Shown here piece by piece: positions 30,736 to 38,336 of a stretch of DNA of 38,336 nt. Source of the stretch: Micromonospora rosaria (GTDB lineage: Bacteria > Actinomycetota > Actinomycetes > Mycobacteriales > Micromonosporaceae). Within the stretch, counting starts at the first letter, position 1; each line of letters opens with the position of its first letter. Position numbers and translations under genes: made by a program. The notes below the pieces were generated by a model, which ran no database searches, was not told the DNA's origin, and saw only the letters and a program-made list of their open reading frames with translations. Where the stretch lies: contig NZ_LRQV01000059.1 in NCBI RefSeq assembly GCF_001567585.1, positions 1-38,336 of the forward strand, written 5' to 3'.

Positions 30736-32399
30736 CGGCCGTTGTCGGACAGGGCCTTCTCGTGGAACGCCCGCCCCTCTTCGCCGCCGGTGGAGAGGAA
30801 CTCCTTGGTGACCTGATCCATGTCGGTCAGTGGGCGCCGGCCCCGGAGGATGTCACGGATCTTGTCGTCGGTGGGCTGGAGGACCTTGGACCAGTTGGCC
30901 GGCAGTTCCAGCTTGATGCCGGCGAACAGCTCGGGCTCCCGCAGGCCGATGAACTTCTTGTGGAAGTCGATGTACTCCTGCGCGTAGTTGGGGGTGTCGC
31001 CGCTGCGGATCTTGATCGGGGGTCGGCCGCCGAGGCTGTTGACCTGGCCGGCGAATTCCTTGCGGAACTGGTCGGTGGGGATCGGGCTGTGGTCGGCGGC
31101 GCGGGTGAAGTGCTTGCCCTCCACGCCGTACTCGCGCAGCTCGAACTCGCGGCTGCCGAACGGGGCGGCGCACCAGTTCATCACCCGCAGCAGCTCCTCC
31201 ACCCGCTCCTTGCCCAGGTCCTTCTTGACGAAGGTGTAGAAGACAGGCTTCTCGCTGCCCCAGACGATGGCGTCCTTGCCGTTGACGCCGAAGAAGGGCA
31301 GCGGCTGCATGTTGAAGCCGGGAGTGACCTTGGCCTGCTCGCCCTGCATGCCCTGCCAGGCGCCCATCCCGTCCTGGTACATCAGGATCTTGCCGGCGCT
31401 GAAGAGCTGCTTCTCGTCGGCGCCCTTGCTGGCCACCGTGTCGGGGTGCACCATGCCCTCGGCGAACAGCCGGGCGGTGAACTCCAGCGCGGCCGTGAAC
31501 TCGGCGGTTTCGTACTTGTGCTCCAGCCCGCCGTCGGCCTTCTTGCGCCAGGTCTGGTTGCAGCCGTAGAACTGCTGCACCATGTCGAAGACGGTCCCGA
31601 AGGCCCACACCCCCTGGTTGGCGTTGGTGGCCTTCTTGCCGAACTCGTACAGCTCCTCGATCGTGGTGGGGGTGCCGTAGCCGGCCTTGTCGATCAGGTC
31701 CTTGCGGTGGAACAGGGTCCAGGCGAAGGGACCGTCGGTGGGGAACGGGGCCGCGTAGAGCCGCCCGCCCCACACGCAGTACTCCCAGGACCCGGTGGGC
31801 AGCGCCGCCAGGTACGGGTAGGCGGCGGCCTTGTCGCCCTGCAGGTAGTCGGTCAGGTCCTCGAAGAGGGCCTTGGTGGCGTCGGAGAACCGGGCGATCT
31901 TGTCGACCTCCCAGTTGGGGACGCAGAGCAGGTCGGGCACGTCGCGGGCGCCGAGCATGGCGTTGAGCTTGTCGGCGTAGGTGTTGCCGTCCTGGACGCT
32001 GACGACCATCTCCACGCCGAGCTTGGCGTTGATCGCCTGCATGTACTCGTTGCGGTCGTTGGCCGGGGGCGTCGGGCCCCACCAGGGGCTGATGGCGCGG
32101 ACCTGCTGTCCGCTGCGGCCCGGCTGTTCGGTGACCGCGTCGACCAGTTCGGTCGGGTACTTGAGGTAGCCGCTGGGGATCGGCCCCTCGCCGGGGATGT
32201 CCGGCGGGAGCAGGTCGGCGGCCTTGTACGTGGGCAGCACGGCCTTGATCGCGTCGGCCTGGGTGGCCGAACCCTGGCTGCCCACCTCCTTGCTGCAGCC
32301 GGCCAGGGTGCTGCCACCCATCGTCGCGGCGGCACCGAGGCCGATCAGACGCAGCACGGTACGGCGGTCGGTGGATGCGCCCGGCTGGGACGGCGTCAC
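30732..32399 (-). CDS. sugar ABC transporter solute-binding lipoprotein (LplA-like)
   Basis: 555 aa family 1 solute-binding protein. The signal has a twin arginine (DRRTVLRLIG, R12-R13) and a lipobox TLAGC with C35, so Tat export followed by lipid attachment outside the membrane is likely. The long mature part (over 500 aa) with IARFSDATKALFEDLTDYL, AGKILMYQDGMGAWQGM and a C-terminal KFIGLREPELFAGIKLELPANWSKV fits LplA-type proteins, which bind oligosaccharides, rather than 400-aa maltose-type proteins. The GTG at 32399 has AAGGGAG upstream. It is the first gene of the transporter-GH42 unit and divergent from the ROK regulator. Confidence 0.92.
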   Translation of the reverse strand: MTPSQPGASTDRRTVLRLIGLGAAATMGGSTLAGCSKEVGSQGSATQADAIKAVLPTYKAADLLPPDIPGEGPIPSGYLKYPTELVDAVTEQPGRSGQQVRAISPWWGPTPPANDRNEYMQAINAKLGVEMVVSVQDGNTYADKLNAMLGARDVPDLLCVPNWEVDKIARFSDATKALFEDLTDYLQGDKAAAYPYLAALPTGSWEYCVWGGRLYAAPFPTDGPFAWTLFHRKDLIDKAGYGTPTTIEELYEFGKKATNANQGVWAFGTVFDMVQQFYGCNQTWRKKADGGLEHKYETAEFTAALEFTARLFAEGMVHPDTVASKGADEKQLFSAGKILMYQDGMGAWQGMQGEQAKVTPGFNMQPLPFFGVNGKDAIVWGSEKPVFYTFVKKDLGKERVEELLRVMNWCAAPFGSREFELREYGVEGKHFTRAADHSPIPTDQFRKEFAGQVNSLGGRPPIKIRSGDTPNYAQEYIDFHKKFIGLREPELFAGIKLELPANWSKVLQPTDDKIRDILRGRRPLTDMDQVTKEFLSTGGEEGRAFHEKALSDNGR

Positions 32400-32440
32400 G
32401 GCGCACTCCCTTCATCGTCGAAAGCGGGTTTGCGGAGCAG

Positions 32441-32487
32441 GTTCGTCCGGCTAGGATTAGTTGGTGTTCTAGCCGAACAAACTAATC
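32441..32487. promoter_or_regulatory. operator region between transporter operon and ROK regulator
   Basis: GATTAGTT (32455-32462) and AACTAATC (32480-32487) are perfect 8-bp inverted arms, 17 bp apart. A second, overlapping pair is GTTCG...GGCTAG (32441-32454) with CTAGCCGAAC (32469-32478). TAGAAC and TAATCC on the minus strand could be -10 elements of the transporter operon. The divergent ROK protein is the obvious candidate regulator. Confidence 0.55.
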
Positions 32488-32619
32488 GACGGTGATTCGA
32501 CCCACAAGGGAGCGGTGCCGGCGCAGCCGGTCGACCCCGGTCACCGCCGCGATGCGCGAAGATGACCGCGCGGCACCCACCCCGGGATCGCGCACACCGG
32601 TGCAGGGAGCGGGCAGACT

Positions 32620-33843
32620 GTGATCAGCGTCCACAACGAACCGCAGCCGACCGACCTCGGCGACGTCCGCGTGGCCAACCGCGCCGTGGTCCTGCGGCAC
32701 GTGCGCGTGCACGCCCCGTGCTCACGCGCTGACATCGCGGCCCGGACCGGGCTCAACAAGGCGACCGTCTCCAGTCTGGTCAGCGAGCTGATCGAACGCC
32801 GGCTGGTGCGCGAGACCGGGCTCACCGAGAACCGCATCGGCCGACCCGCCACCATGCTGGTGCTCGACGGCGAGCCGTACGCGGCGGTGGGCATGGAGAT
32901 CCGCGCCGACGAACTGGTCGTGGTCGCGGTCGACCTGGCCGGTAACCGGCTGCTCACCTGGCGGCGCGCGTTCACCCCGACGGACTCCCCCACCGACACC
33001 GTCCGCGTCCTGGCCACCCTGGCCCGCCGGGCGGTGGCCCGGATCGTCGAGCAGGACCGCACGGTGCTCGGCCTCACCGTCGGCGTCCCCGGTCTGGTCG
33101 ACACGACCGGGGCGGTGCCCCTGGCCACCTCGCTGGGCTGGCGGGACGTGGCCCTGGCCGCCGAGCTGCGCGCCGCGCTGGGCGACCCGGAGCCGGGTTA
33201 CCCGGTCAGCGTCGACAACGAGGCCAACCTGGCCGCCCTGGCCGAGTACCGCCACGGCCGGCACGCCGGCACCCCGGACCTGGTCCACCTGACCGGGGGC
33301 ACCGGGGTCGGCGCCGGGGTCATCTCCGCCGGGCGGCTGCTGCGCGGCGGCCGGGGCCTGGCCGGCGAGATCGGGCACCTCCCGCTCGACCCGGGCGGCC
33401 CCGTCTGCGCCTGCGGCCGGGCCGGCTGCGTGGAGGCGTTCGTCGGGCTGCCCGCCGTGGCGCGCCGGCTGCTGCCGGACACCGCCGAGGAGGGGCCGGT
33501 CACCGACTACCTGCCGGAGCTGGACCGGATCCAGGCCCTGGCCCGGCAGGGCGACCCCCGGGTGCGGGCCGGCCTGACCGAGGTCGGCCGCCGGCTCGGG
33601 CACGCGGTGTCGCTGGTGGTCAACCTCGTCGATCCCGAGGTGGTGCTGGTGGGCGGCCACTTCGCGGCGCTGTCCACCTGGCTGCTGCCCCCGGCCCGCC
33701 AGGAACTGGCCGCGCGGGCGATCGCCCCGGACGCCGGCGGCCTGCGGCTGGACGCCTCCGTTCTCGGCGCGACCGCGACGGCGCTGGGTGGCGCCACCGC
33801 CGCGCTCGCAGCCATCGAAAGTGGTCGACTTCCCGCGCGGTGA
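32620..33843 (+). CDS. ROK family transcriptional regulator
   Basis: 407 aa. An N-terminal winged helix-turn-helix (about 18-75, SRADIAARTGLNKATVSSLVSELIERRLV) is joined to a ROK sugar-kinase-like domain (about 85-400). Zinc ligands typical of ROK proteins are present in CACGRAGCVEA near residue 263, and GGTGVGAG and DNEANLAALAE mark the sugar/ATP-type site. This layout (NagC/XylR type) indicates a sugar-responsive repressor. It starts with GTG 32620. It is divergent from the transporter/GH42 operon across a 220-bp region with inverted repeats, so it probably controls that operon, with a galactoside-derived sugar as inducer by inference. Confidence 0.9.
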   Translation: MISVHNEPQPTDLGDVRVANRAVVLRHVRVHAPCSRADIAARTGLNKATVSSLVSELIERRLVRETGLTENRIGRPATMLVLDGEPYAAVGMEIRADELVVVAVDLAGNRLLTWRRAFTPTDSPTDTVRVLATLARRAVARIVEQDRTVLGLTVGVPGLVDTTGAVPLATSLGWRDVALAAELRAALGDPEPGYPVSVDNEANLAALAEYRHGRHAGTPDLVHLTGGTGVGAGVISAGRLLRGGRGLAGEIGHLPLDPGGPVCACGRAGCVEAFVGLPAVARRLLPDTAEEGPVTDYLPELDRIQALARQGDPRVRAGLTEVGRRLGHAVSLVVNLVDPEVVLVGGHFAALSTWLLPPARQELAARAIAPDAGGLRLDASVLGATATALGGATAALAAIESGRLPAR

Positions 33844-33967
33844 CCTCCGGCTTCGTTACGGATCCACTCCGGTCCGGCCCTTGACCGCATCGGCACGGTG
33901 GTGCCAACCTCGAACAGCCGTCCCCTCGTCCGGGCAGACACCGGGGCGGCGTGTTTCGCCGGGGTCG

Positions 33968-33981
33968 TCGAAGCGCTTCAC
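33968..33981. promoter_or_regulatory. LacI-type operator 1 upstream of GH3 gene
   Basis: GAAGCGCTTC (33970-33979) is a perfect palindrome with the central CG and half-sites expected of LacI-family operators. It is centred 70 bp from operator 2. Confidence 0.6.
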
Positions 33982-34036
33982 CGTCCGGGCCGACGGCCTC
34001 ACCTCCACCATCGCGATGCCGCGCGTCGCGACGTCC

Positions 34037-34052
34037 GTCGAAGCGCTTCGAC
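34037..34052. promoter_or_regulatory. LacI-type operator 2 upstream of GH3 gene
   Basis: GTCGAAGCGCTTCGAC, a 16-bp perfect palindrome, 35 bp before the GH3 start codon. It shares the 10-bp core with operator 1. The LacI-type gene just downstream of the GH3 gene is the likely source of the repressor. Apart from the two operators, the 244-bp gap upstream of the GH3 gene shows no other clear element. Confidence 0.65.
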
Positions 34053-34087
34053 TTGTCGCTGGCCGGCAAGCACGGAAGGCACGCCAC

Positions 34088-36580
34088 ATGACCGACCGCA
34101 CCGACCCGGTGACCGGCCCGTCCCCCGACACCCGTATCGACGAGCTGCTGGCGCGGCTCACCCTGCCGGAGAAGATCGGGCTGCTGCACCAGTGCCAGGC
34201 ACCGGTGCCCCGACTCGGCCTGGCACCGTTCCGCACCGGCACCGAGGCCCTGCACGGGGTGGCCTGGCTCGGCCCGGCGACGGTGTTCCCCCAGGTGATC
34301 GGACTGGCCAGCACCTGGAACCCGGAGCTGATCCGGGCGGTGGGCGACGCCGTCGGCGACGAGGTCCGCGCCAAGCACCACGCCGACCCCGAGCAGGTCG
34401 GCCTCAACGTGTGGGCGCCGGTGGTCAACCCGCTGCGCGACCCCCGGTGGGGCCGCAACGAGGAGGGCTGGTCCGAGGACCCGTGGCTGACCGGACTGCT
34501 CGCCACCGCGTACGCCCGGGGCCTGCGCGGCGACCACCCGCGCCGGCTCAAGACCGCCCCGACGCTCAAGCACTTCCTCGGGTACAACAACGAGACCGAC
34601 CGGGCCACCACCTCCAGCGACATGTCCCCCCGGGTGCTGCACGAGTACGAACTGCCGGCGTTCCGCGCCCCCCTGGCCAGCGGGGCGGCGGTCGCGGTGA
34701 TGGCCTCGTACAACCTGGTCAACGGGGTGCCGGCGCACCTGAGCCCGCTGATCGGGGCGGAGCTGCGCCGCTGGTCGGCCGAGGAGGTCCTGGTCGTCGG
34801 CGACGCCGGGGCGGTCACCAACATCGCCGGCCTGCAGGCCCACCTGCCCGACCACGTCGCCGGGTTCGCCGCCGCGCTGCGCGCCGGCATCGACAGCTTC
34901 ACCGAGGACGCCAGCGACAGCGCCCCCACCACCGGCCGGCTCACCGAGGCGCTGCGCCGGGGCCTGATCTCCGAGTCCGACGTGGACCGCGCGGTACGCC
35001 GGATCCTCACCCTGCGGCTGCGCGTCGGTGACCTCGACGCGCCGCAGGACGACCCGTGGGCCGACGTCACCCCCGACGTGGTCGACTGCCCGGCCCACCG
35101 CGACCTGGCCCGGCAGGCCGCCCGGCAGTCGGTGGTGCTGCTGGACAACGACGGGCTGCTCCCCCTCGACCCCCGGGCGACGCCCCGGGTGGCCGTGCTC
35201 GGCCCGCTCGCCGACACCGTGTACGAGGACTGGTACAGCGGCACCCTGCCGTACGCGGTCACCACCTACGCCGGGCTGGCCCGGCGGCTGCCGGCGGTGA
35301 CCACCCACCCCGGGGCCGACCGGGTGGCGCTGCGCGTCGGCGACCGGTACGTCGGCTGCCCGGCCGGGGACGACGGCGGCCCGCTGCGGGTGGGCGACGA
35401 CGCCGACGGCACCGGCTTCGACGTGGTCGACTGGGGCGGCGGGGCGGTGGTGCTGCGCGCCGTGGCCAACGGCCGGCACGTCGGCGCCGACGACGACGGG
35501 GTGCTGGTCAACGACCGTCCCGGGCCGGGCGGCTGGGTGGTCCGGGAGACCTTCCGCCTGCGCCCCGGCGTCGACGGCACGGTGCTGCTGCACCACCTGG
35601 CCACCGGCCGGTACGTCACCGTGACCGGGGACGGGACGCTACGGGTCGACGCGGACGGCCCGGAGACCGCGACCGCGTTCGGCGTCGACCTGCTCGTCGA
35701 CGGGCTGGCCGAGGCCGCCGCCCTGGCCGCGGCGGCGGACGTGGCGATCGTGGCGCTGGGCAACCACCCGATGGTCAACGGCCGGGAGACCGAGGACCGC
35801 GCCGACCTGGCGCTGCCCACCGCGCAGGAGGCGCTGCTGCGCGCGGTGCACGCGGCGAACCCCCGCACGGTGCTGCTGGTCACCAGCAGTTACCCGTACG
35901 GCATCGGCTGGGCGCGCGAGAACGTGCCGGCGGTGCTGTGGTCGGCGCACGGCGGCCAGGAGCACGGCGAGGCCGTCGCGTCGGTGCTGTGCGGCGAGGC
36001 GGAGCCGGGCGGCCGGCTCACCCAGACCTGGTACGCCGACGCGGCGGAGCTTCCCGACCTGCTGGACTACGACGTCATCGGGTCGGACGCCACCTACCTG
36101 TACCACCGCGGCGATCCCCTGTACCCGTTCGGCCACGGGCTCGGCTACACCACCTTCGACTACGCTGACCTCCGACTGAGCGCGGCGACGATGACCGTGG
36201 GCGAGGAGGTCGTGGTGAGCGTCGACGTCACCAACGGTGGCACCCGCGCGGGTGAGGAAGTGGTGCAGCTCTACACCCGGCAGCGGCGGTCGCGGGTCAA
36301 GCAGCCGCTGCGGCAGTTGCGGGACTTCGCCCGGATCAGCCTCGCCCCCGGGCAGCGGCGGGTGGTGCGGCTGCGGCTGCGCGCGGCGGACCTGGGGTAC
36401 TGGGACGAGTCGCGGGGGGCGTTCGTGGTGGAGAGCGCCCCGCACAGCGTCCTGGTCGGCCGCTCGTCGCGGGACATCCGGCTGGTCGGTACGGTCACCG
36501 TCCGCGACGCCGCCGACCCGGTGGCGGTGCCCGACGGCGCGGTGGCGCGGCAGCCCTCCGGCGCCGGCCGGCGCCGGTGA
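34088..36580 (+). CDS. GH3 family beta-glycosidase with inserted beta-trefoil-like domain
   Basis: 830 aa glycoside hydrolase family 3. The TIM-barrel domain (about 10-310) has TEALHGVAWLG, the KHF...N.ETDR motif and the nucleophile D239 in VVGDAGAV, where most relatives have SDW. The second domain starts near 340 (SVVLLDNDGLLPL) and resumes near 535 with VDVAIVALG-like strands and GRETEDRADLALP. Between them (about 410-535) is an insert with repeated GDRYVG/GRHVGADDDG/GRYVTVTGDG units, like a fascin or beta-trefoil fold, at the place where other GH3 enzymes carry PA14. A fibronectin-III-like domain (about 690-810) ends it. It has no signal peptide. ATG 34088 has GGAAGG upstream; the open frame before it overlaps the operators. 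Beta-glucosidase, xylosidase and galactosidase cannot be told apart. Confidence 0.9.
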   Translation: MTDRTDPVTGPSPDTRIDELLARLTLPEKIGLLHQCQAPVPRLGLAPFRTGTEALHGVAWLGPATVFPQVIGLASTWNPELIRAVGDAVGDEVRAKHHADPEQVGLNVWAPVVNPLRDPRWGRNEEGWSEDPWLTGLLATAYARGLRGDHPRRLKTAPTLKHFLGYNNETDRATTSSDMSPRVLHEYELPAFRAPLASGAAVAVMASYNLVNGVPAHLSPLIGAELRRWSAEEVLVVGDAGAVTNIAGLQAHLPDHVAGFAAALRAGIDSFTEDASDSAPTTGRLTEALRRGLISESDVDRAVRRILTLRLRVGDLDAPQDDPWADVTPDVVDCPAHRDLARQAARQSVVLLDNDGLLPLDPRATPRVAVLGPLADTVYEDWYSGTLPYAVTTYAGLARRLPAVTTHPGADRVALRVGDRYVGCPAGDDGGPLRVGDDADGTGFDVVDWGGGAVVLRAVANGRHVGADDDGVLVNDRPGPGGWVVRETFRLRPGVDGTVLLHHLATGRYVTVTGDGTLRVDADGPETATAFGVDLLVDGLAEAAALAAAADVAIVALGNHPMVNGRETEDRADLALPTAQEALLRAVHAANPRTVLLVTSSYPYGIGWARENVPAVLWSAHGGQEHGEAVASVLCGEAEPGGRLTQTWYADAAELPDLLDYDVIGSDATYLYHRGDPLYPFGHGLGYTTFDYADLRLSAATMTVGEEVVVSVDVTNGGTRAGEEVVQLYTRQRRSRVKQPLRQLRDFARISLAPGQRRVVRLRLRAADLGYWDESRGAFVVESAPHSVLVGRSSRDIRLVGTVTVRDAADPVAVPDGAVARQPSGAGRRR

Positions 36581-36608
36581 CCGCCGGGACGGGGCGGGGG
36601 TGGACCCG

Positions 36609-37634
36609 GTGAAGTCGCCCGACCAGGTGACCATCGCCGACGTCGCCCGGCACGCCGGGGTCGCCGGCAGCACCGTCTCCTACGTGCTCAGCGGTAAGCG
36701 GGCGATCTCCGAGGTCACCCGCAACCGGGTGCTGGCCAGTGTCCGGGCGCTCGGCTACCACCCGAACGCCGGGGCGCGGGCGTTGGCCAGCCGGCGGGCC
36801 AACGTGATCGCGTTGGTGCTGCCGCTGCGCTCCGGTATGCAGGTGCCGGTGGTGATGCAGTTCGCCATGGCCGTGGTGACCAGCGCCCGCCGCTTCGACC
36901 ACGACGTGCTGCTGGTCACCTCCGACGAGGGGCCGGCGGGGCTGCGCCGGATCGCCGCCAGCGCGATGGTCGACGGCATCGTGCTGATGGACGTGGAGCT
37001 GGACGACTCCCGGGTGCCGCTGCTGCGGGAGCTGGCCCGGCCCAGCGTGCTGATCGGTTTCCCCGCCGACGCGGCCGGCCTGACCTGCGTGGACCTGGAC
37101 TTCCACCGGGCCGGTCAGGTCTGCGTGGAGCACCTCGCGGAGCTGGGGCACCGGCAGATCGCGCTGCTGGGCGCCCCGGCTGCCGTCTACGACCGGGGCA
37201 CCGGTTTCGCCCACCGGACCCGGTCCGGGTTCACCGAGGCCGCGGCGCGGCACGGCATGACGGCCGTGACCCGCCCGTTCGAGGAGGGCGCCGCGGCGGT
37301 CCGGCAGGGGTTGATCGAGTTGCTGGACCACCATCCCGACCTGTCCGCGCTGGTGGTGCAGAACGAGGCCGCGGTGGGTCCGGTGCTGGCCACCCTGCCG
37401 ACGCTGGGGCGGCGGGTGCCGCAGGACGTGTCGGTGGTGGGGATCTGCCCGGACCGCTTCGCCGAGCAGGCCAGCCCGATGCTGACGTCGGTCCCGGTGC
37501 CCGCCGAGGAGGTGGCCCGGCAGGCGGTGGCGTTGTTGATGAGCAAGCTGCGCGACGAGCCGGTGCCGGCCGCCACCCTGCTGGGCCCCCGGCTGACCGT
37601 GCGGGACAGCACCGCCGCGCCGCCGGCCGGCTGA
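36609..37634 (+). CDS. LacI family transcriptional regulator
   Basis: 341 aa. The N-terminal LacI helix-turn-helix with hinge helix (VTIADVARHAGVAGSTVSYVL, then GYHPNAGARALASRR, about 6-60) is followed by a periplasmic-binding-protein-like effector domain. It begins 28 bp after the GH3 stop on the same strand and is probably co-transcribed, giving a feedback loop through the two palindromes in front of the GH3 gene. The GTG at 36609 is chosen; a GTG three codons earlier (36600) is also possible. The effector is presumably a product of the GH3 reaction. Confidence 0.92.
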   Translation: MKSPDQVTIADVARHAGVAGSTVSYVLSGKRAISEVTRNRVLASVRALGYHPNAGARALASRRANVIALVLPLRSGMQVPVVMQFAMAVVTSARRFDHDVLLVTSDEGPAGLRRIAASAMVDGIVLMDVELDDSRVPLLRELARPSVLIGFPADAAGLTCVDLDFHRAGQVCVEHLAELGHRQIALLGAPAAVYDRGTGFAHRTRSGFTEAAARHGMTAVTRPFEEGAAAVRQGLIELLDHHPDLSALVVQNEAAVGPVLATLPTLGRRVPQDVSVVGICPDRFAEQASPMLTSVPVPAEEVARQAVALLMSKLRDEPVPAATLLGPRLTVRDSTAAPPAG

Positions 37635-37650
37635 CCCGGCCGCCGGCCGG

Positions 37651-38336
37651 TCAGAGCCGGGCGAACCAGTCCCGGGCGGCGGCGGCCCCACCGGCGCCGA
37701 GGGCGACCATCAGCGCCACCCGGGCCTTGCCGGCGGGCAGTCCCCGGGCGCCGACGGCGCCGACGCTGGCGGCGAGCCCGTCGGGTGGTGGCAGGTCGGC
37801 CAGCGCGACCGGCCGGGTCCGGCAGCGGGAGGCGACCACCACCGGGATGCCCCACTCGGTGAGGTCGCCGATGGTGGTCAGCAGGTCGACCGGCACGTTG
37901 CCGGGGCCGGTGCCCTCCAGGACGAGGCCGGCCGCGCCGGCGTCCACGGCGGCGGTGAGCACACCCGCCGGGATGCCCGGGTAGGTGCGGATCAGCGCGA
38001 CGTCGGTGGCCGGCTGGCCCGGAGGGTGCGGCGGGCGGGCCGGTGGCGCGGCGACCGGCTCGACCCGCCCGTCGGCGACCCGGGCCACCACCGGGTACGG
38101 GTCCGAGCGCAGCGCCGGCCCGCCGGTGGCGTCGACGGCGGTGACCCAGCGGGCGGCGTGCAGGTCGTCGTCGGCGCAGACCAGGACACCGGCGTGGCGC
38201 AGCGTCGGGTCGGCGGCGGCGGTGAGCGCGGCGGCGAGGTTGCGGGGCCCGTCGGCGCCCGGCTCGTACGGCCGGCGGCGGGCCCCGGTGAGAATCACCG
38301 GGCCGGGCAGGTCCGGCCCGAGCAGCAGGTCGGTGA
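37651..38336 (-). CDS. asparaginase family protein, 5' end outside the window
   Basis: C-terminal 228 residues of an L-asparaginase (type I/II, AnsA/AspG fold). The block PVILTGARRRPYEPGADGPRNLAAAL is the family's central motif (compare VLTGAMRP...DGP-NL), and the following GVLVCADDDLHAARWVTAVDATG and GAAGLVLEGTGPGNVP (C-terminal domain) are in the usual order. About 100 N-terminal residues, including the first catalytic Thr, lie past 38336. The neighbouring LacI gene converges on it with a 16-bp gap of CCGGCC-type repeats that may terminate both. Confidence 0.85.
   Translation of the reverse strand, partial: TDLLLGPDLPGPVILTGARRRPYEPGADGPRNLAAALTAAADPTLRHAGVLVCADDDLHAARWVTAVDATGGPALRSDPYPVVARVADGRVEPVAAPPARPPHPPGQPATDVALIRTYPGIPAGVLTAAVDAGAAGLVLEGTGPGNVPVDLLTTIGDLTEWGIPVVVASRCRTRPVALADLPPPDGLAASVGAVGARGLPAGKARVALMVALGAGGAAAARDWFARL

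Noticed and set aside
1..38336. CRISPR arrays, rRNA, tRNA genes and insertion sequences
   Set aside because: No regularly spaced repeats, no rRNA-like sequence, no visible tRNA cloverleaf and no transposase were found by reading. A covariance-model scan could still reveal a tRNA missed by eye.

Overview
The window is high-GC actinobacterial DNA, most like Micromonospora or a close relative in the Micromonosporaceae. The signs are the strong G/C bias at third codon positions, many GTG/TTG starts, leaderless-looking TANNNT promoters, an HspR-type HAIR element, a PhoP-type PHO box and a sugar ABC transporter without its own ATPase. The genus is inferred from these features; no search was run.

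Left edge (1-2366): a complete tyrosine recombinase lies beside about 1.2 kb without an intact gene. That stretch holds two dif-like sites. One overlaps the recombinase start; the other (1660-1687) has a nearly canonical XerD arm and could be the chromosomal dif. A coaD-like pseudogene with a central deletion and a group of hairpins follow. Then come an SDR, a PrxQ-type peroxiredoxin, an actinobacterial protein of unknown function, an OsmC-type protein and cydAB (2367-7513). Two tandem copies of one operator motif sit at the cydA start.

Middle (7680-20038): a PlsC-type acyltransferase converges on a three-gene membrane operon, two of whose proteins share a glycine/asparagine-rich module. Next are a glycerophosphodiester phosphodiesterase behind a three-unit PHO box, a UMF1/Atg22-type transporter, thymidine kinase, a small membrane protein, a lipoprotein, an AidB-like acyl-CoA dehydrogenase, a DUF6194 protein, a second complete tyrosine recombinase and hsp20 under a HAIR element. 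An AT-rich patch with another dif-like site and a long inverted repeat follows.

Accessory region (20039-26037): an alpha/beta hydrolase and an RibD/DHFR-fold reductase, then a minus-strand cluster that looks like conflict or secretion cargo. In transcription order it has a protein with an N-terminal motif resembling those of proteins linked to contractile injection systems, a PknH-sensor-like membrane protein, an exported coiled-coil protein ending in a deaminase-like domain, and an overlapping helical protein that could be its immunity factor.

Right side (26230-38336): a DUF1992 protein, then a sugar-utilisation block. Solute-binding lipoprotein, two permeases and a GH42 beta-galactosidase form one minus-strand unit, divergent from a ROK regulator. 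A GH3 glycosidase with an unusual inserted domain follows, with a LacI-type regulator behind it and two matching palindromes in front. The window ends in an asparaginase gene cut by the edge.
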